From positions 62,001-126,000 of the forward strand of contig NZ_JAPJIV010000008.1 in NCBI RefSeq assembly GCF_026241895.1: DNA of 64,000 bases, given 5' to 3'. The translations under genes and the position numbers were made by a program. Under the pieces are notes generated by a model. That model was not told where the DNA came from and did no database searches. It worked only from the letters and a program-made list of their open reading frames with translations. Source of the DNA: Pseudomonas sp. RIT-562. Lineage in GTDB: Bacteria; Pseudomonadota; Gammaproteobacteria; Pseudomonadales; Pseudomonadaceae. Of the stretch, positions 49,118 through 56,509 are shown in pieces (position 1 is the stretch's first letter; every line of letters starts with the position of its first letter).

Positions 49118-49146
49118 GGAACCTTTTAAACAGTGGAGGCGTCCAC
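49118..49146 (+). promoter_or_regulatory. Possible AlgU/RpoE-type promoter
   Basis: GGAACCT followed after 17 bases by TCCAC resembles the ECF consensus GGAACTT-N16-TCTGA, with a weak -10. It lies about 195 bp before the first gene of an osmoprotectant transporter, which would make envelope/osmotic-stress control sensible. Low certainty. Confidence 0.3.
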
Positions 49147-49339
49147 TCCCCTGTTACAACTGTCGTCAGGGTGTGAAAAATCAGCAAGTTAGCCTGACGA
49201 GGCTGCGCTTATGGCTCGATCTCATGCGGTTGCACCAGCATGAAGAGCTGCTTCTCGCGAACGTTGTTTTTCCCGGCAGCCAGGAATGGCATGCCACACG
49301 GGACTGCGTTCGCCGACAAAGAAAAAAAGGAGTCCGCCT

Positions 49340-50056
49340 GTGGCTATTCGCTATGGCAAAGGGCTGATAGGAGGTGCGGTTGTCGTCGCTCTCCTGGCCC
49401 TGCTGGTCCACTGGATTGGCATCAACACGATCGAACATTACCGCGACGATTTGTTGTTTTACCTGCAAGCTCATCTGATTCTTGTACTCGTCTCCATGCT
49501 GGCCGCCCTTGTTGTGGGCATACCTGCCGGCATCGTCCTCAGTCGCCCGACCATGGTTGGTCGCGCTGAACGCTTCATGCAGATCTTCAACATCGGCAAC
49601 ACCGTGCCGCCTCTCGCCGTACTGGCCATCGCCCTGGGGATCCTCGGCATCGGCAGCGGCCCCGCGATCTTCGCCCTGTTCCTTGCCTCGTTGTTGCCGA
49701 TCGTGCGCAACACCTATGAAGGCCTGAAAAACGTCCAGGGTTCGCTCAAGGAAGCCGCCGTCGGCATCGGCATGACACCGACTCAGGTGCTGTGGCGCGT
49801 GGAACTGCCCAACGCCGTACCGATCATCATCGGTGGCGTGCGTGTGGCCCTGGCGATCAACGTCGGTACCGCACCGCTGGCATTCCTGATCGGCGCCAAC
49901 AGCCTGGGCAGCCTGATTTTCCCTGGCATCGCCCTGAACAATCAGCCGCAACTGCTGCTCGGCGCGGCGTGTACCGCCCTGCTGGCCTTGCTGCTCGACG
50001 GCCTGGTGACTCTGGCCAGCCGCCTCTGGCTCGAACGCGGCTTGCGCCCGTCTTAA
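49340..50056 (+). CDS. Osmoprotectant ABC transporter permease 1
   Basis: 238 residues, about six membrane helices, BPD_transp_1 fold. The EAA loop is KEAAVGIGMTPTQVLWRVELP. Resembles OpuCB/OpuCD or YehW/YehY permeases for glycine betaine, choline or carnitine. The GTG start at 49340 is chosen because AAGGAG lies seven bases upstream. First gene of a four-gene operon: permease, binding protein, permease, ATPase. Confidence 0.88.
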   Translation: MAIRYGKGLIGGAVVVALLALLVHWIGINTIEHYRDDLLFYLQAHLILVLVSMLAALVVGIPAGIVLSRPTMVGRAERFMQIFNIGNTVPPLAVLAIALGILGIGSGPAIFALFLASLLPIVRNTYEGLKNVQGSLKEAAVGIGMTPTQVLWRVELPNAVPIIIGGVRVALAINVGTAPLAFLIGANSLGSLIFPGIALNNQPQLLLGAACTALLALLLDGLVTLASRLWLERGLRPS

Positions 50057-50076
50057 GCCTCGGCAAAGGAATTATC

Positions 50077-50970
50077 ATGAAAAAACTATGCTTATTTTTA
50101 GGCTGCTCCCTGCTGCTCGCAGGATTGGCCCAAGCCGCTGAAAAACCGGTAATCCGCATCGGCGCACGGGTGTTCACCGAACAAACCCTGCTCGCTGAAA
50201 TTACCTCCCAATACCTGCGCACCAAGGGCTACGACGCCCAGGTCACGGGCGGTCTGGGCAGCAACCTCGCTCGCAGCGCCCAGGAAAGCGGCCAACTGGA
50301 CTTGATCTGGGAATACACCGGTGTGTCGCTGGTGGCTTACAACCACATCACGGAAAAACTCGACAGCGCCCAGTCCTACGCCAAGGTGAAAGAGCTCGAC
50401 TCGAAGAAAGGCCTGGTCTGGCTCACCCCGTCGAAGTTCAGCAACACCTACGCCCTGGCATTGCCGGAAACCACCGCGAAGGCTTATCCCCAGATCAACA
50501 CCATCAGCGAATTGAACACGGTGATGCAGGCGGAGGCGAAGACCAACCACCTCGTCGCGCTCGACACCGAGTTTGCCAACCGCTCCGACGGCATGGCCGG
50601 CATGGTCGAGCTCTACGACATGAACCTGACCCGTAAAAACACGCGCCAGATGGATGCCGGGCTGGTCTACACGGCCCTGCGCAATGGCCAGGTGTTTGCC
50701 GGCCTGGTCTACACCACCGACGGTCGCCTGAACGCCTTCAAACTGAAGCTGCTGGAAGACGACAAGCACTACTTCCCGGACTACACCGCCGCGCCGGTAG
50801 TGCGTCAGGTTTACCTCGACGCTCATCCAAAACTCGCCGAAGACATGAAGCCACTGGCCGAGCTGTTCGATGACGAGACCATGCGTGCGCTGAACGCCAG
50901 GGTCGACGTCGATCACGAAAGCCCTTCGTCCGTTGCCGCAGATTTCCTGCGCCAGCACCCGATCAACTGA
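50077..50970 (+). CDS. Osmoprotectant (glycine betaine/choline/carnitine) binding protein
   Basis: 297 residues. Signal peptide MKKLCLFLGCSLLLAGLAQA, not a lipobox of the usual form, so probably soluble periplasmic. OpuAC/OsmF fold with IRIGARVFTEQTLLAEI and DLIWEYTGVSL, where the aromatic residues of the ligand cage are expected. The exact ligand cannot be read. The family member in E. coli (OsmF/YehZ) is induced by high osmolarity. Confidence 0.88.
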   Translation: MKKLCLFLGCSLLLAGLAQAAEKPVIRIGARVFTEQTLLAEITSQYLRTKGYDAQVTGGLGSNLARSAQESGQLDLIWEYTGVSLVAYNHITEKLDSAQSYAKVKELDSKKGLVWLTPSKFSNTYALALPETTAKAYPQINTISELNTVMQAEAKTNHLVALDTEFANRSDGMAGMVELYDMNLTRKNTRQMDAGLVYTALRNGQVFAGLVYTTDGRLNAFKLKLLEDDKHYFPDYTAAPVVRQVYLDAHPKLAEDMKPLAELFDDETMRALNARVDVDHESPSSVAADFLRQHPIN

Positions 50971-50982
50971 GGAGGAGAAGAC

Positions 50983-51636
50983 ATGGAATTTTTGAACGCC
51001 TTTTCCCATCTCGACTGGGCGCAGGTCGCGCATCTGACCTGGCAGCACATCACCCTGGTCGGCATTGCCGTGACCCTGGCGATCCTGGTCGGCGTGCCGC
51101 TGGGCATCCTGATGACCCGCTTCCCGACGCTCGCCGGCCCCCTGCAGGCCAGCGCTACGGTGCTGCTGACCGTGCCGTCGATTGCGCTGTTCGGCCTGCT
51201 GCTGCCGTTCTACTCGAAATTCGGCCAGGGCCTGGGCCCAATGCCGGCGATTACCGCTGTATTCCTGTACTCGCTGCTGCCGATCATGCGTAACACCTAC
51301 CTCGCGCTGACCGGTGTCGAACCCGGCATCCGCGAAGCCGCCCGCGGCATCGGCATGACCTTTGGCCAGCGCCTGCGCATGGTCGAGCTGCCGATCGCGG
51401 TGCCAGTGATCCTCGCCGGCGTACGCACTGCGGTAGTCATGAACATTGGTGTCATGACCATCGCCGCCACCATCGGCGCCGGTGGCCTGGGTGTACTTAT
51501 TCTCGCTTCAATCAGCCGCAGCGATATGTCGATGCTGATCGTCGGCGCCGTGCTGGTCAGTCTCCTGGCCATCTTCGCCGACCTGCTTCTGCAATGGCTG
51601 CAACGCACGCTGACTCCAAAAGGACTGCTCAAATGA
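50983..51636 (+). CDS. Osmoprotectant ABC transporter permease 2
   Basis: 217 residues, about five or six membrane helices. The EAA loop is REAARGIGMTFGQRLRMVELP; late motif TIGAGGLGVLI is typical of OpuC-type permeases. GGAGGAG precedes the ATG. The stop overlaps the ATPase start in ATGA, so the subunits are translationally coupled. Confidence 0.9.
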   Translation: MEFLNAFSHLDWAQVAHLTWQHITLVGIAVTLAILVGVPLGILMTRFPTLAGPLQASATVLLTVPSIALFGLLLPFYSKFGQGLGPMPAITAVFLYSLLPIMRNTYLALTGVEPGIREAARGIGMTFGQRLRMVELPIAVPVILAGVRTAVVMNIGVMTIAATIGAGGLGVLILASISRSDMSMLIVGAVLVSLLAIFADLLLQWLQRTLTPKGLLK

Positions 51637-52790
51637 TCGAACTTCAAAACCTCAGCAAGACCTTCCAAAGCAACGGCAAAGATGTCAAAGCCGTGGACTC
51701 CGTCAGCCTGACCGTCAATGAAGGCGAAATCTGCGTGTTCCTCGGGCCATCGGGCTGCGGCAAAAGCACCACGCTGAAGATGATCAACCGCCTGATCAAG
51801 CCGACCTCGGGCAAGATCCTGATCAACGGCGAAGACACCACCGACCTTGACGCCGTGACCCTGCGCCGCAACATCGGTTATGTGATCCAGCAGATCGGTC
51901 TGTTCCCGAACATGACCATCGAGGAAAACATCACCATCGTGCCGCGCCTGCTGGGCTGGGACAAACAGAAATGCCACGACCGTGCCCGCGAGTTGATGAG
52001 CATGATCAAGCTGGAACCCAAGCAGTACCTGAATCGCTACCCGCGTGAACTGTCCGGCGGCCAGCAGCAGCGGATCGGCGTGATTCGCGCTTTGGCCGCA
52101 GATGCGCCGTTGCTGTTGATGGATGAACCGTTCGGCGCGGTCGACCCGATCAACCGCGAAATGATCCAGAACGAGTTCTTCGAGATGCAACGCGCGCTGA
52201 ACAAGACCGTGATCATGGTCAGCCACGACATCGACGAAGCGATCAAGCTGGGCGACAAGATTGCGATCTTCCGTGCGGGCAAGCTGCTGCAGATCGATCA
52301 CCCGGATACCCTGCTGGCGCACCCGGCGGATGACTTTGTCAGCAACTTCGTCGGCCAGGACAGCACCCTCAAGCGCCTGTTGCTGGTGAAGGCCGAGGAC
52401 GCGGCGGACAACGCGCCGTCGGTCAGCCCGGAAACTCCGGTAGCCGATGCGCTGGAGCTGATGGACGAGCATGACCGTCGTTATGTGGTCGTCACCGATG
52501 GTCAGAACAAAGCCCTGGGCTACGTACGCCGTCGCGACCTGCACCGTCAGACCGGTACCTGCGCGCAATACCTGCGCGAGTTCAATGCCACGGCAGCGTA
52601 CGACGAGCACCTGCGCATCCTGTTGTCGCGCATGTACGAGTTCAACCGTTCGTGGCTGCCGGTGATGGATGCCGAGCGGGTGTTCCTGGGGGAAGTGACC
52701 CAGGAATCGATCGCCGAATACCTGAGCTCCGGTAAGTCCCGTGGCGGCAAGACCAGCATTGTTTCACCTGCTGAGACAGCCGTCGCCTGA
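51633..52790 (+). CDS. Osmoprotectant ABC transporter ATPase with CBS domains
   Basis: 385 residues. Walker A GPSGCGKST, signature LSGGQQQRIGVIRA, Walker B LLLMDEPFGAVDP, H-loop VSHDIDEAI. After the ATPase domain (about 1-250) a tandem CBS region (about 270-380: VADALELMDEHDRRYVVV, FNRSWLPVMDAERVFLGEV) is present. In OpuA-like ATPases CBS domains sense ionic strength or cyclic di-AMP; here regulation by osmolarity is inferred. Last gene of the operon. Confidence 0.92.
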   Translation: MIELQNLSKTFQSNGKDVKAVDSVSLTVNEGEICVFLGPSGCGKSTTLKMINRLIKPTSGKILINGEDTTDLDAVTLRRNIGYVIQQIGLFPNMTIEENITIVPRLLGWDKQKCHDRARELMSMIKLEPKQYLNRYPRELSGGQQQRIGVIRALAADAPLLLMDEPFGAVDPINREMIQNEFFEMQRALNKTVIMVSHDIDEAIKLGDKIAIFRAGKLLQIDHPDTLLAHPADDFVSNFVGQDSTLKRLLLVKAEDAADNAPSVSPETPVADALELMDEHDRRYVVVTDGQNKALGYVRRRDLHRQTGTCAQYLREFNATAAYDEHLRILLSRMYEFNRSWLPVMDAERVFLGEVTQESIAEYLSSGKSRGGKTSIVSPAETAVA

Positions 52791-52798
52791 CCCGACGC

Positions 52799-52893
52799 CT
52801 TCGCGAGCAAGCCCGCTCCCACATTGGATCTGTGGTGTGCATGCAATCTGTGCATCACACAAATCTCCTGTGGGAGCGGGCTTGCTCGCGAAT
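52799..52893. repeat. REPIN after the osmoprotectant operon
   Basis: Arms TTCGCGAGCAAGCCCGCTCC and complement, same subtype as at 18647 and 58870. Confidence 0.9.
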
Positions 52894-53027
52894 GGCAGCA
52901 CCACAAATCCCCCTGAAACACCTCAAATTCCCCTGCCAGGGGAACATCACACTGTCATGCAGGTCGGTTACATCAGTAACTGTTCAGGACCGCACGACGG
53001 AAGCGTGCAAAAACGCGACATTTTTTG

Positions 53028-53056
53028 TTGATCTCAAGCCCCTCACGCCCTAAAGT
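53028..53056 (+). promoter_or_regulatory. Promoter of a candidate sRNA
   Basis: TTGATC and TAAAGT separated by exactly 17 bases. The bases CTAAAG at the -10 could also suit RpoS. It is followed about 60 bases later by an intrinsic terminator, with no ORF between. Confidence 0.6.
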
Positions 53057-53062
53057 TCGCGC

Positions 53063-53153
53063 CGAACGTCCATGCTGGAAACGATCCATCCGGCTCAAGT
53101 ACTGACGACGAGACAGCAAGGCCAAGGGAAGCACCGCCTCCCGTGGCCTTTTT
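53063..53153 (+). ncRNA. Candidate ~91-nt small RNA (or terminated leader) upstream of speC
   Basis: Transcription from the promoter at 53028-53056 would start near 53063 and end at a strong terminator: AAGGCCAAGGGA (53118-53129) pairs with TCCCGTGGCCTT (53139-53150), then T residues. There is no start codon with a ribosome-binding site inside. The single-stranded part contains GCTGGAAACG and AAGGGAAGC. Nearly 370 bp and a TIR element separate it from speC, so an independent sRNA is more likely than an attenuator. I cannot assign it to a named family from memory. Confidence 0.5.
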
Positions 53154-53154
53154 G
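53118..53154 (+). terminator. Intrinsic terminator of the candidate sRNA
   Basis: Twelve-base stem with one internal mismatch, nine-base loop GCACCGCC-type, T tract TTTTT at its end. No gene ends nearby to which it could otherwise belong; the osmoprotectant operon stops 330 bp earlier with a REPIN in between. Confidence 0.75.
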
Positions 53155-53214
53155 CTTTCGGCGACATGCCTTGGGAAGTAGGCGAACCAAAGTGGGGATA
53201 CGGAGGACGTTCAG

Positions 53215-53482
53215 GAGGGTGTGTCATCAATGAATTCACGAGTGCGCCGGAGCCTGCTTTTGCGCAGGGCAAGGCGCGAGGACCGAGGTTTGGTTGTTCC
53301 AAATGAGGTCCGAGTAACGCAGCCCTGCGCAAAAGCAGGCCCGGCCCTTCGGGTTGTGCCTGAGCGCGCGCCATGCTGCGTTGCAGGCCTTGCGAAGGGA
53401 GTGGCCATGAGCGGCGGCCTGCGCCTTGCCTGGCACGCGCTCAGGCGCAACGCACTTGCGAATTCATTGATGACACACCCTC
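53215..53482. mobile_element. 268-bp element with terminal inverted repeats (MITE-like)
   Basis: The first 32 bases (GAGGGTGTGTCATCAATGAA...) and the last 32 are inverted repeats with two mismatches. Inside are two further long stems: GCCTGCTTTTGCGCAGGGC (53252-53270) with its exact complement (53322-53340), and TGCCTGAGCGCGCGCCA (53357 on) with TGGCACGCGCTCAGGCG. Both strands stay open for about 91 codons because of the symmetry, but the peptides look like artefacts. I see no clear target-site duplication. It resembles the R-type intergenic repeats reported in P. fluorescens, but I cannot assign a class. Confidence 0.75.
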
Positions 53483-53524
53483 GCACCCATTGTTAATTTC
53501 AGTTTGCCTTTAGGAGTCTCCAGC

Positions 53525-54688
53525 ATGTCGATCAACGTCGAAGATTATTTCGAGCGCGCCACCTTTGACAAAATGAAGGCGTTCGCCGACAAGCAAGAAA
53601 CCCCGTTCGTGGTGATCGACACCGCGATGATCAGCCAGGCCTATGACGACCTGCGCGCCGGTTTCGAATTCGCCAAAGTCTATTACGCGGTAAAAGCCAA
53701 CCCGGCCGTCGAAATCATCGACCTGTTGAAAGACAAGGGTTCGAGCTTCGACATCGCCTCGATCTACGAGCTGGACAAGGTGATGGACCGCGGCGTCAGC
53801 GCCGACCGTATCAGCTACGGCAACACCATCAAGAAATCCAAGGACATTCGTTACTTCTACGAGAAAGGCGTGCGCCTGTTCTCCACCGACTCCGAAGCCG
53901 ACCTGCGCAACATCGCCAAGGCTGCACCGGGCTCGAAAGTCTACGTGCGCATTCTCACCGAAGGCTCGACCACGGCTGACTGGCCTTTGTCGCGCAAATT
54001 CGGCTGCCAGACCGACATGGCCATGGACCTGCTGATCCTGGCCCGCGACCTCGGCCTGGTGCCTTACGGCATTTCCTTCCACGTCGGTTCGCAACAGCGC
54101 GACATCAGCGTATGGGATGCGGCGATTGCCAAGGTCAAAGTGATCTTCGAGCGTCTGAAAGAAGAAGACGGCATCGTGCTCAAGCTGATCAACATGGGCG
54201 GTGGCTTCCCGGCCAACTACATCACCCGCACCAACAGCCTGGAAACCTATGCCGAGGAAATCATCCGCTTCCTCAAGGAAGACTTCGGTGACGACCTGCC
54301 GGAAATCATCCTCGAACCAGGCCGTTCGCTGATCGCCAACGCTGGCATCCTGGTCAGCGAAGTAGTGCTGGTTGCGCGCAAATCCCGCACTGCCGTCGAG
54401 CGTTGGGTGTACACGGATGTGGGCAAGTTCTCCGGCCTGATCGAAACCATGGACGAAGCCATCAAGTTCCCGATCTGGACCGAAAAGAAAGGCGAGATGG
54501 AAGAAGTGGTCATCGCCGGCCCAACCTGCGACAGCGCCGACATCATGTACGAAAACTACAAGTACGGCCTGCCGCTGAACCTGGCGATCGGTGATCGCAT
54601 GTACTGGCTGTCGACCGGTGCCTACACCACCAGCTACAGCGCCGTTGAGTTCAATGGCTTCCCGCCGCTGAAATCGTATTACGTGTAA
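53525..54688 (+). CDS. speC: Ornithine decarboxylase, fold-III (alanine-racemase-like) type
   Basis: 387 residues. PLP enzyme making putrescine from ornithine (related enzymes also use lysine). PLP lysine Lys57 (YYAVKANPAVE), glycine-rich phosphate loop MGGGFPANY, EPGRSL and active-site Cys335 (AGPTCDSAD) are all present. The start at 53525 (MSINVEDYFERATF) follows AGGAG at nine bases; a TTG seven codons upstream is a weaker alternative. The promoter must lie in or before the TIR element. It is followed by a strong terminator. Confidence 0.95.
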   Translation: MSINVEDYFERATFDKMKAFADKQETPFVVIDTAMISQAYDDLRAGFEFAKVYYAVKANPAVEIIDLLKDKGSSFDIASIYELDKVMDRGVSADRISYGNTIKKSKDIRYFYEKGVRLFSTDSEADLRNIAKAAPGSKVYVRILTEGSTTADWPLSRKFGCQTDMAMDLLILARDLGLVPYGISFHVGSQQRDISVWDAAIAKVKVIFERLKEEDGIVLKLINMGGGFPANYITRTNSLETYAEEIIRFLKEDFGDDLPEIILEPGRSLIANAGILVSEVVLVARKSRTAVERWVYTDVGKFSGLIETMDEAIKFPIWTEKKGEMEEVVIAGPTCDSADIMYENYKYGLPLNLAIGDRMYWLSTGAYTTSYSAVEFNGFPPLKSYYV

Positions 54689-54703
54689 GCGCTAGCTGAA
54701 AAA

Positions 54704-54738
54704 CAAAAAGCCCATGACGTGTCATGGGCTTTTTTGTT
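54704..54738 (+). terminator. Intrinsic terminator of speC
   Basis: Perfect stem AAAAAGCCCATGAC / GTCATGGGCTTTTT around GT, with T and A tracts on both sides, so it is bidirectional in principle. Confidence 0.9.
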
Positions 54739-54755
54739 CCTTGAAATATGATCCG

Positions 54756-54839
54756 GTAGGAGCTGCCGAAGGCTGCGATCTTTTGACCTTGACCTTGAAA
54801 AACAAGATCAAAAGATCGCAGCCTGCGGCAGCTCCTACA
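54756..54839. repeat. REPIN between speC and the Sel1 gene
   Basis: Arms GTAGGAGCTGCCGAAGGCTG and CAGCCTGCGGCAGCTCCTAC joined by a GATC/TTGACC spacer. Confidence 0.88.
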
Positions 54840-54863
54840 GGGGAATTGTGCAGACGCCGGAAA

Positions 54864-55625
54864 TTAAAGGGGTTTAAGTTCCAGTTCAGACTGGCGTTGA
54901 GCGTAGTCAGTGGCCAATGCGCGGATTTGCGGATCAGTGGCGTTTGATAACGCCTTGCTCGCCACCCGCAGGAAATTCAGATTCCCGCCCGCCAGGGCCT
55001 TGCGCAACCAGTCCAGCGCTTCGGCTACATTGCCCTCATCCGCCAACACGGCGGCATAACTGAACTGCCCGCGAAAATCCCCGCCAACAGCCGAACGTCG
55101 ATACCAATCACGCGCCGCCTGCAGATCAACCGGGCAATGCTGCCCTTCCTCCAGATAACGCCCCAACAGGTTCATCGATTTCGCGTGTCCAAGCCCGGCG
55201 GCGCGGCGATACAGCTCCAGCGCCTGCGCTTGATCCTCCATCACTCCACGCCCGGTTGCCAGCAGGTTGGCGTAGTTGTACATCGCCCAATCGAGGCCTG
55301 CGGACGCGGCGATCCGATAATGCCCGGCCGCCACTGCAGCATCTGCAGTGCAGCCCCACCCGTGTTCATGGCAACGGCCGAGCATGTTGCGCGCCATCAG
55401 ATGTCCGCGCCGGGCGGCGATCTCGAACCAGCGCAAGGCCAGTGGCTGATCCTGTGCGATGCCCTGCCCGTCGAGCAGGATCTGCCCCAGCAATGCCTGG
55501 GCATCAAGGAGGTTTTCCCGGGCGGCGATCAGGATTGCCTGGGCCGCGCGCGCCGGGCTTTCGTCGAGCATGGCGGTGAGCCGTTCACCGTCGAGAACTT
55601 CCTCGCGGCGCAGTTGAAAGGTCAT
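54864..55625 (-). CDS. Sel1-like repeat protein coupled to piuC
   Basis: 253 residues with about five Sel1-type helical repeats, for example [34 protein letters not shown] and [19 protein letters not shown]. No signal peptide, so probably cytosolic. Such repeats mediate protein contacts. Its start overlaps the piuC stop (ATGA), so the two proteins are made together; a partner role in iron or dioxygenase function is an inference. The same neighbour occurs in P. aeruginosa (recalled). Confidence 0.85.
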   Translation of the reverse strand: MTFQLRREEVLDGERLTAMLDESPARAAQAILIAARENLLDAQALLGQILLDGQGIAQDQPLALRWFEIAARRGHLMARNMLGRCHEHGWGCTADAAVAAGHYRIAASAGLDWAMYNYANLLATGRGVMEDQAQALELYRRAAGLGHAKSMNLLGRYLEEGQHCPVDLQAARDWYRRSAVGGDFRGQFSYAAVLADEGNVAEALDWLRKALAGGNLNFLRVASKALSNATDPQIRALATDYAQRQSELELKPL

Positions 55626-56302
55626 ACCTCGACCCAGCGCCGCAACAGATTGTGATAGGTGCCGGTCAGACGGATCAGCGAAGGATGATCTGGCACATCC
55701 TGGGTCAACTGGCGAATCGCCTCGTCCATCTCGAACAGCAGCGCGCGCTGGCTGTCCTCGCGCACCAGGCTCTGGGTCCAGAAGAACGAGGCAAAACGCG
55801 CGCCGCGAGTGACTGCGTTGACCTTATGCAGGCTGGTGCCGGGATACAGGACCATGTCGCCAGCCGGCAACTTCACCCGCTGGGTCCCGAAGGTGTCATG
55901 GATCTCCAGCTCGCCGCCGTCATAGTCGTCGGGCTCGCTGAAGAACAGGGTGGCCGACAAGTCGGTGCGCACACGCTCGATGCTGTTCTGCGGCTGGCGC
56001 ACGGCGTTGTCGATGTGGAAGTCGAAACTGCCGCCAGCCGTGTAGCAATTCAGCAGCGGCGGAAAGACCTTGTGCGGCAGGGCTGCAGACATGAACAGCG
56101 GATTTTTCCACAGCCGCTCCAGCATCGCCGCGCCGATTTCCTTGGCCAGGGGATGGCCTTCCGGCAGCTGCAGATTGTGCTTGGCCTTGGCCGATTGATA
56201 GCCCGCAGTGATTTTGCCATCGGCCCAATCTGCCTGCTGCAAGGCTTCACAGATGCGCTGCACTTCTTCTTTCGCGAACACGCCGGGAATGTGCAGCAAC
56301 AT
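55622..56302 (-). CDS. piuC: Fe(II)/2-oxoglutarate-dependent dioxygenase PiuC (PKHD-type)
   Basis: 226 residues. Prolyl-4-hydroxylase-like fold with iron ligands His96 and Asp98 ([10 protein letters not shown]) and His159 (PGTSLHKVN), and Arg169 for 2-oxoglutarate. The PiuC/YbiX family is iron-repressed and lies beside catecholate-siderophore receptors; its substrate is not established. ATG at 56302 ([14 protein letters not shown]) matches family length. Divergent from piuA, with a 207-bp region containing a Fur-like site. Confidence 0.92.
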   Translation of the reverse strand: MLLHIPGVFAKEEVQRICEALQQADWADGKITAGYQSAKAKHNLQLPEGHPLAKEIGAAMLERLWKNPLFMSAALPHKVFPPLLNCYTAGGSFDFHIDNAVRQPQNSIERVRTDLSATLFFSEPDDYDGGELEIHDTFGTQRVKLPAGDMVLYPGTSLHKVNAVTRGARFASFFWTQSLVREDSQRALLFEMDEAIRQLTQDVPDHPSLIRLTGTYHNLLRRWVEV

Positions 56303-56335
56303 GGAGACACTACCTGAAGGCAAAGGGATGCCAAT

Positions 56336-56354
56336 GGTATTGATTCTTATTGAC
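56336..56354. promoter_or_regulatory. Fur-box candidate between piuC and piuA
   Basis: GGTATTGATTCTTATTGAC matches 12 of 19 positions of GATAATGATAATCATTATC. It lies 34 bp from the piuC start. A weaker second candidate is GCAATTGATACGAATACCT (from 56443), nearer piuA. Iron repression of both genes is known for P. aeruginosa piu genes. Confidence 0.55.
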
Positions 56355-56509
56355 TGTGTAAAACCCTTGCGACGAATGAATCAGCAAAAACCGTAAGGGT
56401 AAATTGTAAAGAATGTAAATTCAGTGCGAATAGTAATGTTTCGCAATTGATACGAATACCTGTTTACCCTATATTCCGCGACCTCAAATCCTTGGGGAGG
56501 GGAATTTTA

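Noticed and set aside
53028..53154. Assignment of the candidate sRNA to RsmY/RsmZ, RgsA, CrcZ or PrrF
   Set aside because: It lacks the multiple GGA loops of Rsm RNAs, the CA motifs of CrcZ and a Fur box for PrrF. I could not match it to RgsA from memory with any confidence, so it is left unnamed.
53221..53496. 91-codon open frames on both strands inside the TIR element
   Set aside because: They result from the internal inverted repeats; composition is Arg/Ala/Leu-rich without a domain or ribosome-binding site.
52791..53524. Polyamine riboswitch or attenuator for speC
   Set aside because: The terminator is about 370 bp before speC with an apparent inserted element between; no anti-terminator pairing was evident.
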